From the NCBI GenBank assembly GCA_016937175.1, contig JAFGWL010000013.1, positions 23,154 through 87,153 of the forward strand: 64,000 nt of DNA, given 5' to 3'. The notes beneath the pieces were generated by a model, which did no database searches, was not told the DNA's origin, and saw only the letters and a program-made list of their open reading frames with translations. The translations under genes were made by a program, and so were the position numbers. Source of the DNA: Candidatus Mcinerneyibacteriota bacterium (lineage in GTDB: Bacteria > Macinerneyibacteriota > Macinerneyibacteria > Macinerneyibacteriales > DSCS01). Below, in pieces: positions 26,144-34,389 of the stretch (position 1 is its first letter; the number at the start of each line of letters is the position of its first letter).

Positions 26144-27902
26144 CCCCTTTTCCTCCTTTATACGGAACGGGATAATAGAGCATATCTGTAATCCGGGTTC
26201 CGTCGCTCAAACGAGCATAGACGGAAATATAGTTCCGCTTCAATCTTGTATTACTATACCTGTAAGGCAGATGTATTTCAAGTGTTCCCTTGGGAGGGAT
26301 CTCTTCTCCGTCCAACAAAAAGGGTTTCCAGAGATCCGGGAAGATATCCATAAAGCCGATCAGGGCCTTTTGGTCAGTATTGTTATGAAGGCTCCAGATG
26401 AAGCCCCCCTTTTTTTCTCTCAGGGACGAAGAGACCGGAGCCTTCCCACGCTTCTCGAGGAAACGCTGCCTTACCGTCCCGGCGGCAAAGAGCCATTCTT
26501 CTGAATAGTGAGGTAATATGCGTCCGTTGAAGGTCCTCACCAGGTCATGGAGGAAAAATCCCGCAAGTTGTCCCCGCTCATAGAGGACTCTGATATTATC
26601 CTCATACCGCCGGAGCATCTCTTCAGGCCCCTGACGGGCCGGGTCCGCTGCATCATTGAGGACCACATCCACATCCTGGCCGGCCAGGACTTGTAGAGGC
26701 CCCGCCTCTTTTAGATAATCCCTCCAACTTTCCATCATCTGGTCATGCTGGAGATAGGTAGCTTCATAAAACATCACCATGATGACATCGGCTCCCGCAT
26801 CGGAGAACATGGCCGGATCCTGGCCGTGTGAATGGCCCTGCTCCCATCCCAGGGTAAAGACAAAAAGAGGTTTTCTTACAGCTTTGCTCACCCTTCTGAT
26901 GACCTGGGCTGTCTTGTACGCTCTGAAATAACGCCACTTCTCCCTCAGATCGGGGATGGTACCCAGGCGGACATGGGACCCGACATATGCGATCTTCTCA
27001 TCTTCTTCTCCCCCAGGGAGGGTTATCCCGAAGATGTCGGCAAACTCCTGATAATGCTCAAATCCTCCGGGGCCCATGCGGATATAGTCAAGCCCCACAA
27101 AATCGATATCTTCGCTCTCATCCAGTTCCTTCGCCAGCTTGAGAATATCGGCTTCTCTTTGAGAATCGGTTATTGAGATGAATTTGTTGGTAAAGATCCT
27201 CTTTTTGTCATCATCAAAATCCTTCGAAAAGCGATACTGCTTCAGTTTTCTGTTTCCGTTCCCGAAAGAGAGATAACTTCCGATGTAACCCCCTTTGTAG
27301 GAGGCCTGGCGATGACGGGCAAATCCCCGCCATGTCTTCAACGGCCCCGGGATCCAGGGATTTCCTTCATCGACACTTTTCAGGGACGAATTCGTCTGTC
27401 CGATCATGAAATAGAGCGTGTTGAACCCCGTCCTCTCTATCCAGCGGTCGATATGTTCAGCAGAAAAGGAAGGCTCTCTGAGAAAGTCAGCTTCCAAATG
27501 ATCGTAGCGCCCTCCGTTCTCCACAGTCCACATGAAGAGAGGTTCAGGCAAAGGCTGCAGAGGGCGTCTCGTAACCAGAAAGTGATATTTCCGGTGCTCA
27601 TCACCGTCGAGAAGCACCGTATAGACTCCCCGGGGAGCATTGAACCCTAAAGGGATATAAGCCCTTTTCAGTCCCTCCTTATCACCTTTGCAGGGAGCCA
27701 GCGGGATAGTGGAAGAGCCTTCGAAAGGGTCAAAGGGTCTCCCGTTATATGAAACGGTGATGAAAGTGCCTGTATCGGTGAAAAAAAGAGGGATCTCATC
27801 CCGTGTATAATAAGGCCGGTCGAAAAAAGCAGCGTGACTCAGGCTCCAAAGGGAAAAGAGAAGTATCCCGAGCGAGAAGATCTTATGTAAAAGGTTTTTC
27901 AC
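26136..27902 (-). CDS. Secreted glycoside-hydrolase-like protein of unknown function
   Basis: The 588-residue protein has a signal peptide of about 24 residues (FSLWSLSHAA). Residues about 25-110 look like a beta-sandwich. A large central region (about 120-480) has the rhythm of a TIM barrel: FNTLYFMIGQT, IDFVGLDYIRMG, KPLFVFTLGWEQGHSHG, ADVIMVMFYEAT and LQVLAGQDVDVVL. The acidic residues at the ends of predicted strands recall GHL10-type or other glycoside hydrolases, but I cannot assign a family. The last 110 residues are again beta-rich (IHLPYRYSNTRLKRNYISVY). It sits between coaBC (8-base overlap) and a small coiled-coil gene (20-base overlap), neither of which hints at a substrate. Confidence 0.6.
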   Translation of the reverse strand: MKNLLHKIFSLGILLFSLWSLSHAAFFDRPYYTRDEIPLFFTDTGTFITVSYNGRPFDPFEGSSTIPLAPCKGDKEGLKRAYIPLGFNAPRGVYTVLLDGDEHRKYHFLVTRRPLQPLPEPLFMWTVENGGRYDHLEADFLREPSFSAEHIDRWIERTGFNTLYFMIGQTNSSLKSVDEGNPWIPGPLKTWRGFARHRQASYKGGYIGSYLSFGNGNRKLKQYRFSKDFDDDKKRIFTNKFISITDSQREADILKLAKELDESEDIDFVGLDYIRMGPGGFEHYQEFADIFGITLPGGEEDEKIAYVGSHVRLGTIPDLREKWRYFRAYKTAQVIRRVSKAVRKPLFVFTLGWEQGHSHGQDPAMFSDAGADVIMVMFYEATYLQHDQMMESWRDYLKEAGPLQVLAGQDVDVVLNDAADPARQGPEEMLRRYEDNIRVLYERGQLAGFFLHDLVRTFNGRILPHYSEEWLFAAGTVRQRFLEKRGKAPVSSSLREKKGGFIWSLHNNTDQKALIGFMDIFPDLWKPFLLDGEEIPPKGTLEIHLPYRYSNTRLKRNYISVYARLSDGTRITDMLYYPVPYKGGKGDE

Positions 27903-28116
27903 GGCTGTCTGTCATTTCGTTGATCTTACCCTCTTCAGGTGACGAAAGGTACAGGCTCTGCCGGACCTGGGCAAACTCCTGTTCCAATGCGGACAGGTCC
28001 TGGCCGATATTAGCTACATCTTTTTCGATCATATTGATATCACGAATCAGATACTCCAGCCTTTCCTGGAACATCCCTTTCGCTTTTTCAATTCTTTTTT
28101 TGAGATCTTCTTTCAT
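27883..28116 (-). CDS. Small coiled-coil protein (77 aa)
   Basis: The product starts MKEDLKKRIEKAKGMFQERL and is mostly charged helix with heptad spacing, followed by a polar tail. The ATG at 28116 is preferred because AAGGGGG lies 9 bases upstream. An in-frame ATG at 28125 touches that site directly and would have no spacing. It resembles the 57-residue protein at 23852 (RLEYLIRDINMIEKDVANI against [19 protein letters not shown]). The gene starts 16 bases after the kinase-like gene and overlaps the next gene by 20 bases. No signal peptide or known domain; function unknown. Confidence 0.72.
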   Translation of the reverse strand: MKEDLKKRIEKAKGMFQERLEYLIRDINMIEKDVANIGQDLSALEQEFAQVRQSLYLSSPEEGKINEMTDSREKPFT

Positions 28117-28132
28117 GGACTTCATCCCCCTT

Positions 28133-28810
28133 TTATATCAAGGATTGCAGGACTTTGCCGAGGGCTTTTCCTCTCAGCCTTTCAACGTTGATTATCATAT
28201 CATAGAGCTCCGGGGAGTCAACCTTCTTTCCGTAAAAGTAATCGATGTAGTCTCTCCGCTTTTTATCGATCTTTTTGATCCTGTCTTCCGCCTCATTTTC
28301 CGGGATCCCCTCCTTTTCAACCACTTTCTTCACGCGATACTCGAGGGACGCGTCAAAACGCAAATGGATCACATCGGGGTAAGGTTGCAGTATGATCTGG
28401 GAACCTCGTCCGATGATGATGACATCACCTTTACGATAGAGGTCTTCGATGACTTTTTTCATGAGATCAGTATAGGATTTCCTGTTTTCGATCTTCTTCT
28501 CCTCTTCCTTTCCGTGAAGAGTGGGGAAAAAGAGAGGAAAATAGACCGGGGCATCGATCTGAGAGCCGGTGACCATAAGGGAAGAGGAGTCGGCCATGGA
28601 CTGGAGCATTTCTGCGATGAAGATCTTGAAGGAATTAAAAGAATCCATGGAATAGAGGTCTTCTATTTTGTCCAGGGGCTGCTGAACCGACTTGGCGACT
28701 TCCATAAGAAGCTCATGGGAAAAAATATCCAAATTGTTCTTTTCGGCAAATTCCTGAATCATCTCCTCAACATCCAGCCCGTAAGTACGTGAAACGGTAA
28801 AGACAGCCAT
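28133..28810 (-). CDS. Cytidylate-kinase-like family protein
   Basis: From the ATG at 28810, which has AAGGAGG 8 bases upstream, the protein has 225 residues; an upstream in-frame extension overlaps rlmN and is not convincing. The layout matches the cytidylate-kinase-like family (PF13189 type): an N-terminal VFTVSRTYG strand, a HELLMEVAKS helix, VIIIGRGSQIIL in the middle and repeated basic segments RVKKVVEKEG and KKIDKKRRDYIDYFYG near the end. The usual phosphate loop (SRxxGSGG) reads SRTYGLDV here, so ATP binding by the classic loop is doubtful. Substrate unknown. It follows rlmN by 13 bases in the operon. Confidence 0.72.
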   Translation of the reverse strand: MAVFTVSRTYGLDVEEMIQEFAEKNNLDIFSHELLMEVAKSVQQPLDKIEDLYSMDSFNSFKIFIAEMLQSMADSSSLMVTGSQIDAPVYFPLFFPTLHGKEEEKKIENRKSYTDLMKKVIEDLYRKGDVIIIGRGSQIILQPYPDVIHLRFDASLEYRVKKVVEKEGIPENEAEDRIKKIDKKRRDYIDYFYGKKVDSPELYDMIINVERLRGKALGKVLQSLI

Positions 28811-28823
28811 GGGTTCAACCTCC

Positions 28824-29819
28824 TTAGTGATGACGTCCGGCCAGCTGCCCGCAGGCCGCGTCGATATCATTTCCTTTGCTTTCCCGCACCGTGGCCACAA
28901 GGCCTTCAGCCTGAAGGATCCCGGAAAACGCTTGAACGGCCTCAGTTCCGGGCCGCTCATAATCGGCATATGGGTGTGCATTATAGGGGATCAGGTTGAC
29001 CTTGGCGTTCAGCATCCGCGCAAGGGAAGCCGTTGCCCTGGCCAGTTCCGGTGCATCGTTGACACCCTTGAGAAGGATATATTCCAGCGTCAAAGACCCG
29101 CCTGTACGTCGTCCGTATTCTTTCATGGCCGCCATGACCTCGTTTATGGGATAGCGTCTGTTCACAGGGATCAGAGTAGAGCGCAAATCGTCTGTCGGCG
29201 CATGAAGCGACCAGGAAAGGCCGTATTGACGGTTTTCGTCCGCCAAAGCCCTGATCCCGTCGGGGATACCCACTGTGGAAATGGTAATCCGGCGGGCGCC
29301 GAAATTCATCTTGTCGGGATGGTTTAGAAGACGAAGAGCCTTGATCAGCTGGGAAAGATTATCCAGGGGCTCTCCCATCCCCATAAAGACAATATTTGTC
29401 AGCGGGGAATCATTGAGGATCTGGCCCATGATCTCGCCTGCGGTCAGATCCCTTGTCAGGCCCCTGGTCCCCGTGGCACAGAAGCGGCACTTGTTCCGGC
29501 AGCCCACCTGTGTGGAGACACACAGGGTCTTGCGGTCCTCGTAACCCATCAGGACCGATTCCACAAAAAGGCCGTCTGCTGTCTCGTAGAGAGTCTTGGC
29601 CGTGGATCCGTCCCCTGATCTCTGCCTGTCCGCAACCTTCAGAGGGATAATATCCCAACCGCCGGCAAGTCTTTCCCGGAGCGGGAGGGGAAGGTTTGTC
29701 ATCTTTAAAAAATCATAGAGATATTTCTGGAATATCCACTCATCTGCCTGTTTCAGGCGGTATCGTTGTTCGACAGCCTCCAAAAAGGCTTCTTCTTCAT
29801 CGAAATAGGATCTATTCAT
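28824..29819 (-). CDS. rlmN: 23S rRNA/tRNA adenine C2-methyltransferase (radical SAM)
   Basis: The 331-residue enzyme methylates C2 of A2503 in 23S rRNA and A37 in some tRNAs. The radical-SAM cluster motif is CRNKCRFCATG. FMGMGEPLDN, LSWSLHAPTDDLRSTLIPVN and the C-terminal GNDIDAACGQLAG with the methyl-carrying Cys are all diagnostic. The N-terminal helical domain is short but present (DEWIFQKYLYDFLKMTNLPLPLRE). The start overlaps the preceding receiver-GGDEF gene by 8 bases. Confidence 0.95.
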   Translation of the reverse strand: MNRSYFDEEEAFLEAVEQRYRLKQADEWIFQKYLYDFLKMTNLPLPLRERLAGGWDIIPLKVADRQRSGDGSTAKTLYETADGLFVESVLMGYEDRKTLCVSTQVGCRNKCRFCATGTRGLTRDLTAGEIMGQILNDSPLTNIVFMGMGEPLDNLSQLIKALRLLNHPDKMNFGARRITISTVGIPDGIRALADENRQYGLSWSLHAPTDDLRSTLIPVNRRYPINEVMAAMKEYGRRTGGSLTLEYILLKGVNDAPELARATASLARMLNAKVNLIPYNAHPYADYERPGTEAVQAFSGILQAEGLVATVRESKGNDIDAACGQLAGRHH

Positions 29820-31458
29820 AAGCCTTTTTCATTTTTTCGATCTCTTTGTCCAGTTTGCTCAAAACATCTTCCCGGCTTTCTCCCGAATAGGCCAGAGCCC
29901 CTACCAGGAGGTTCACCCGGTGGTAATTCCCCGACTCTTCGCTCAGCATGGTGTTTTCAAACTTCTCTAAGATCCGTTCGGCTACGATCCTCAGGTTCTC
30001 TTCGGGGGTGTCTTCCAGAAGGACGATGAAATCGTCCTCTCCGAAGCGGAAGATCATATCGGTGGGGCGGAGGGTCTGTTCCAGGATGGCAGTCACCTTT
30101 CTCAGGATCTCGTCACCGGTCAGATTCCCGAAAAGGGAGACGATCTTGCTGAAATCCTCTACCTGTATCATCAGGGCTGAGAACATCCTTTTTTTACGCT
30201 TATAACGGCTGATGAAGCTGTCCAGGGTATCGTTTAGGTAATTCCGATTATAGGCTCCGGTGAGAAAGTCTGTGATGGAGAGCATCTTGAGGTTCTGGCT
30301 CTGGTTGAAGATATACTCCCCTGTCTCCTTCATCTTCACCTGGTTATTGATGCGCTTGATCAGCTCTTCGGGGAAGAAGGGCGTCTTGATGAAATCATCG
30401 GCAAACTCCTGGAGGCCGTAGAGCAGCTCTTCCATATCGCCGGGGCCGGCTATGAGCACGATGGGGATCCACTGCCCCTTCTCACGGGAAAGAGCATACC
30501 TCTGGAGCATGGGGAATGAATGAGTGCTGGTTCCGATATCGCACAGGATCACATCGATATTTCCCTCATTGATGATGTTCTCCGCTTCAGTGCACTGAGA
30601 TGTATTCAACACATGATACCCCTCTTTTTGAAGGATATAATTGACTGTATGGATCATAATGGGAAAATTTGAGAAGTGGAGAGCTGATTTATACTTCTTT
30701 TCGCTGATTTTTGTCACGATCTCAGTGATAAACCAGAGAAAGGCGCTGCTTTTCTCATCTTCCACATAAAAGTCCACAATACCTGCCATAAGGCTTTTAC
30801 GCTTCAATTCAGCTGAAAGGGCTTTTGTCAGGAGAATGATGGGTATATGACTTGTCAGGCGGTTGGATTTCAAGGCCCGGCTCACTTCAAAGCAGTCTTT
30901 GTCCGTGAGGCTGTCGCTGAGTACGATATAGTCGGGGTTATTCTCTTCGGCCAGCATGACCCCTTTCAGGCCTTCCGATGTCTCCCATGCTGTGAAATTG
31001 CCGCCACGGAGTTCAAAAAGGTGTCTTTCACGACGGAGGGGGTTTTCGTCGATGAGAAGAATGGAAGCGGGCTTGGGTTCACTCCAGAGAAGGTCGAAGA
31101 CCTTGATATGTTTCATGAGCTCGCTCTCTTTGATCTTTTCAGGGAGAAAAATATTGATCCCCGACTCCCTTGCTTTTTTAAGAAGGTCCCTGCTGATAGA
31201 TGGAGCCAGCCCCATGATGGGAGCCCTTACGTGAAGGTCATGGCGCAGAAAACGGGCTATCTCAGTGGTATCTGTCCCGTCTTTCAAAGGCCCGCCGATG
31301 ATAACCAGATCCAGGCTTTCGCGGTATTCCTTTATAAAGGAACCCGCCTCTTCCATGGTATCGAACCCCGAGACAAAAAGGTCATGGCGCAAAAGGATAT
31401 TTGAGAGTGCTTTGACAAAGTACTCATTTTCATGAATACACAAAATATTCTTTATCAT
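29812..31458 (-). CDS. Triple receiver-domain protein with degenerate GGDEF domain
   Basis: The 548-residue protein has three receiver-like domains (about 1-120, 130-250 and 262-375) and a GGDEF-type domain (about 390-548). In the first two receivers the phosphoacceptor Asp is missing (LVIIGG, and YIVLSD with Ser in its place). The third keeps Asp307 (DVILCDIG) and Lys in DFIKTP but lacks the N-terminal acidic pair. The GGDEF signature reads GEDDF (473-477), and the metal-binding DxDxFK motif is QVEDFS. The protein therefore looks unlikely to make cyclic-di-GMP and may instead act as a scaffold or GTP-binding sensor. It is the first gene of an 11-gene operon and has its own promoter. Confidence 0.82.
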   Translation of the reverse strand: MIKNILCIHENEYFVKALSNILLRHDLFVSGFDTMEEAGSFIKEYRESLDLVIIGGPLKDGTDTTEIARFLRHDLHVRAPIMGLAPSISRDLLKKARESGINIFLPEKIKESELMKHIKVFDLLWSEPKPASILLIDENPLRRERHLFELRGGNFTAWETSEGLKGVMLAEENNPDYIVLSDSLTDKDCFEVSRALKSNRLTSHIPIILLTKALSAELKRKSLMAGIVDFYVEDEKSSAFLWFITEIVTKISEKKYKSALHFSNFPIMIHTVNYILQKEGYHVLNTSQCTEAENIINEGNIDVILCDIGTSTHSFPMLQRYALSREKGQWIPIVLIAGPGDMEELLYGLQEFADDFIKTPFFPEELIKRINNQVKMKETGEYIFNQSQNLKMLSITDFLTGAYNRNYLNDTLDSFISRYKRKKRMFSALMIQVEDFSKIVSLFGNLTGDEILRKVTAILEQTLRPTDMIFRFGEDDFIVLLEDTPEENLRIVAERILEKFENTMLSEESGNYHRVNLLVGALAYSGESREDVLSKLDKEIEKMKKAYE

Positions 31459-31477
31459 ACTTCCCCCTTTATCTCAT

Positions 31478-31506
31478 AGTATACTCTTTTTTTGTGAACA
31501 ATTCAA
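31478..31506 (-). promoter_or_regulatory. Promoter of the 11-gene operon (receiver-GGDEF to thiN)
   Basis: TTGAAT (31506-31501) and TATACT (31483-31478) are 17 bases apart on the minus strand. The transcript would start near 31471, 13 bases before the ATG at 31458, with AAGGGGG in between. Confidence 0.7.
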
Positions 31507-31509
31507 TAT

Positions 31510-32313
31510 TTAGATGGTAATGTCGATCTCCACGGACCGGGAAGATTCGTTCTTATTCATTTTTTTCCGTATCTCGTCGTAGTATTTCCCATTCTTCAGG
31601 TAAATGGTCTGATACCGGACAAAGAGCTCCGGCTCATAGATCTTCAGCAATTCAAAGAGATTCTTTTTGACGATGTTGGCTTTCCAGTTGGGGCTGGCGA
31701 TACGGAAAAAGGAGACATCATCGTTAAAAAGGTCAATCAGACGGAAAAGAGGTGTGATCTCAGGAAGAAACGGGTCTATGTTGAGAAAAGTCGTGATTCC
31801 GCTGTCTCCCAGAGCATAGAGAGTCTCCACCCTCTCATCCGACGAAGGAAGCTTTCCTTCGATGAGCTTTACGTGGAAGTCGTTTGTCGTGGTCAGGGAA
31901 ATGCCCACATGGACATTGTTCATATTTTTCAGGACATCCAGGTCGCGAAGGACAAGGTCTGAATGGGTGATCAAACGGACATGACAGTCGATATCAGACA
32001 AACGCTCCAGCAATCCCCGGGTGATCTTGTACTTCTTTTCAGCAGGCTGATAAGGGTCTCCCAGAGAAGAGAGATAGACCTTTTTCCCGGCCCACCGGCT
32101 TGCGTTCTTCTCCACCGAGTCCAGAATATCTTTCCGGACTTCAACGATCTCTCCCCATTTGTAGCCCGGATAGGCTGTCTTGGTCGGGATCTGGGCAGAA
32201 CAGTGGGAACAGCCGTATTGACATCCCTTGTAGGGATTGACCACAGTGTATGGCTCCCCCTGGAAGAGGGCTCTGGTAAAGGGCGTGACACCTGAGGTTT
32301 CGACAAACTTCAT
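31510..32313 (-). CDS. Radical-SAM protein, SplB-like/Rv2578c-like
   Basis: The 267-residue protein opens with NPYKGCQYGCSHCSAQ, a C-x3-C-x2-C motif that binds the 4Fe-4S cluster of radical SAM enzymes. KVYLSSLGDPYQPAEKKYKITR, CHVRLITHSDLVLRD and VHVGISLTTTND follow, as in the spore-photoproduct-lyase-like group that includes Rv2578c. Members of this group mostly have no assigned substrate. It overlaps the preceding unknown gene by one base (TAATG), so the two are translationally coupled, and it is the last gene of its operon. Confidence 0.82.
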   Translation of the reverse strand: MKFVETSGVTPFTRALFQGEPYTVVNPYKGCQYGCSHCSAQIPTKTAYPGYKWGEIVEVRKDILDSVEKNASRWAGKKVYLSSLGDPYQPAEKKYKITRGLLERLSDIDCHVRLITHSDLVLRDLDVLKNMNNVHVGISLTTTNDFHVKLIEGKLPSSDERVETLYALGDSGITTFLNIDPFLPEITPLFRLIDLFNDDVSFFRIASPNWKANIVKKNLFELLKIYEPELFVRYQTIYLKNGKYYDEIRKKMNKNESSRSVEIDITI

Positions 32314-33074
32314 TATTTGATCCTCAGATTGGAGTTCGGTAAGCGGGCGATATGTTTCCCCTCGATAAAGACGATATCAGGATCATTGAGATCGAGGGCG
32401 ATCTCCTCTGTATTGTCTTCAGTTTCGATGGTAAAGACCCACATATGAGCTTCGGCGCCATGGGCGAATTCTTTGACTTCATGGACAGGGTCTTTCCCAT
32501 TCCCTTTGTATTTACGAAAGGAGACCACCGGATAGATGACCACGGGGTCGACATCCAGATGCTGGGGAAGCCAGTAGATAAACTGAAGGCCTACGATATT
32601 CTCGATCTCCACAGGCTCATCCTCTTCATCAGGGTCCTGAGGATCCTCCATCTGGGGGATCTTGACCTTAAAGGCGATCTCAGCCTCCCCCTTCTCTCCT
32701 GTCAGGTAGTTATGGATCCTCTGCTCCATGACATGCTCATAGATCGTTCCGGACAATTCCAATAACTCTCCTTCATCACCGCTTATTTTAAATGTATCTC
32801 CATTGAGGATTATATCAAGTCTCTCACGCCCCTTTTTCATAATTTTTTTCAGGTCTACCCAGTCCTTACGGCCGATATATCCATAATCCATAAGTGACCT
32901 GAAAAACAAGGTGAGGGCCTTCTTCAGCTCTTCTTCATCGTCGCACTGATGATCAAGGGCTGTGTACTGATAGAGCCATTTGACAGCCATGGAGAGTGTT
33001 TCGAGGCGTTCTTTGGGAGTGTAGACATTTTTGCGCAGCAGTATGCGCAGAAGGCCATCTTTAAAGTGTTTCAT
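32313..33074 (-). CDS. Conserved-looking protein of unknown function, coupled to a radical-SAM gene
   Basis: I do not recognise this 253-residue protein. The first 90 residues are basic and helical (LLRILLRKNVYTPKERLETL), with a possible hydrophobic face. An acidic linker rich in Asp, Glu and Pro lies at about 143-155 (EDPQDPDEEDEPVEIEN), and a beta-rich C-terminal half contains WLPQHLDVDPVVIYPVVSF and AHMWVFTIETEDN. There is no signal peptide, Cys cluster or nucleotide motif. Its stop overlaps the start of the radical-SAM gene by one base, suggesting a paired function. It follows purE by 2 bases. Confidence 0.7.
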   Translation of the reverse strand: MKHFKDGLLRILLRKNVYTPKERLETLSMAVKWLYQYTALDHQCDDEEELKKALTLFFRSLMDYGYIGRKDWVDLKKIMKKGRERLDIILNGDTFKISGDEGELLELSGTIYEHVMEQRIHNYLTGEKGEAEIAFKVKIPQMEDPQDPDEEDEPVEIENIVGLQFIYWLPQHLDVDPVVIYPVVSFRKYKGNGKDPVHEVKEFAHGAEAHMWVFTIETEDNTEEIALDLNDPDIVFIEGKHIARLPNSNLRIK

Positions 33075-33076
33075 TT

Positions 33077-33598
33077 CTATCCTTTGAGGTAATTTTTGTA
33101 TCCTTCTTTTTGGAGTCTCTCATTTTTGGCCAGGACATCATCGCGCATCTTCCTCTGATAATCCTCCATCTTGCCCCTGAGTTCTTTGTCAGAGACAGAA
33201 AGAATACGTACAGCCAGGAGAGCGGCGTTTTTGGCTCCGGTATCTCCGATGGCCACAGTGGCCACGGGTATTCCCGACGGCATCTGGACTATGGAGTAGA
33301 GGGAATCCACGCCTCCCAGGTCTGAAGTCTTCATGGGAATGCCGATGACAGGAAGAGTCGTCTTGGAAGCCAGGACGCCGGGAAGATGAGCCGCTTTCCC
33401 TGCTCCTGCTATGATCACCCGGACTCCCCTCTCCACGGCTGTGGCGACCCGTTCCAGGGCCTCTTCTGTGGTACGATGAGCCGAAAGGATATACATATTA
33501 TAAGAGATCCCGAAATCATCCAGGACCTCGGCGCATTTGGCCATACTTTTCAGGTCGGAATCACTACCCATGAATATTTCAACATCACATTTCTTCAT
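33077..33598 (-). CDS. purE: N5-carboxyaminoimidazole ribonucleotide mutase
   Basis: The 173-residue enzyme moves the carboxyl group of N5-CAIR to C4 in purine synthesis. FMGSDSDLKSM, ILSAHRTTEEAL, IIAGAGKAAHLPGV and GGVDSLYSIVQMPSGIPVATV are the family motifs. The start at 33598 is chosen because GGAGG precedes it and it overlaps the lgt stop by 4 bases (ATGA). No purK is seen next to it. Confidence 0.95.
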   Translation of the reverse strand: MKKCDVEIFMGSDSDLKSMAKCAEVLDDFGISYNMYILSAHRTTEEALERVATAVERGVRVIIAGAGKAAHLPGVLASKTTLPVIGIPMKTSDLGGVDSLYSIVQMPSGIPVATVAIGDTGAKNAALLAVRILSVSDKELRGKMEDYQRKMRDDVLAKNERLQKEGYKNYLKG

Positions 33599-34389
33599 GT
33601 CGCCTCCTCCTTCTTTTTGATGAAGACCAGATAGACAAACAGAGAGAAAAGAATGACAAAGAGGCTTAAGACTTGCCCCATGGTCACCCACCCCCAGAGG
33701 AGATAACCCAGTTGAATGTCGGGTTCTCGGCAGAATTCCACGAGAAAACGAAAAAGGCCGTAAAAGATCCCAAAGAGCGGCCCCATGAGGGGGATATTCT
33801 TTGTCTTTCTGAGTGTCAGCATGAGAATGAGAAAAAGAAGCGCCCCTTCCAGGAGGGCTTCATACAACTGAGACGGGTGGCGCGGGCTGATCCCAGCCAT
33901 AGGGAAGATCACGCCCCAGCTCCCGTCTGTGGGTTTACCCCAGAGCTCACCATTTATAAAATTGGCGATACGTCCGAAAAAGAGCCCGACAGGAGCAAAA
34001 AGAGCCATGCTGCCCAAAATGGTCCATAGTCCCTGCTTCCTCTGCCGGGCAAAGAGCCAGGCAGCCAGTAGCACGCCGATAAACCCGCCGTGAAAGGACA
34101 TCCCCCCTTCATAGACCTTGAAGATGGCCAGCGGATGGGACAAAAAGGCTTTCAGGTCATAAAAGAGCACATATCCGAGACGCCCCCCGATGATCACACC
34201 GAGGGCTGCATAAAAGACCAGGTCGTCCACATCCCGCTGCGTGAAGGGAAGAATCCCTTTGCGGGAAAGAAGTCTCATTCCCAGGTAAGCTGCCAGGAAA
34301 CCCAGCAGGTAGGCGATGGGGTACCACCGCAGGGCCAGGGGCCCCCAGATATGAAGGATGACCGGATTGATATCATGTACCCAGATCAC
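33595..34389 (-). CDS. lgt: Prolipoprotein diacylglyceryl transferase
   Basis: The inner-membrane enzyme attaches diacylglycerol to the lipobox Cys of prolipoproteins, several of which are encoded in this window. It has about seven membrane spans and the motifs GGMSFHGGFIGV, FGRIANFINGELWGK (the Lgt signature) and RHPSQLYEALLEG. I place the start at the GTG at 34389: it overlaps the rsmA stop by 4 bases (GTGA), follows a GGGGGG run and gives VIWVHDINPVI, where family members begin. A longer frame from 34416 would overlap rsmA by 31 bases. 264 residues. Confidence 0.93.
   Translation of the reverse strand: MIWVHDINPVILHIWGPLALRWYPIAYLLGFLAAYLGMRLLSRKGILPFTQRDVDDLVFYAALGVIIGGRLGYVLFYDLKAFLSHPLAIFKVYEGGMSFHGGFIGVLLAAWLFARQRKQGLWTILGSMALFAPVGLFFGRIANFINGELWGKPTDGSWGVIFPMAGISPRHPSQLYEALLEGALLFLILMLTLRKTKNIPLMGPLFGIFYGLFRFLVEFCREPDIQLGYLLWGWVTMGQVLSLFVILFSLFVYLVFIKKKEEAT

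Noticed and set aside
27803-28792. 329-codon plus-strand open frame opposite three operon genes
   Set aside because: It spans several minus-strand genes, including the ends of two, and its product has no coherent motif.
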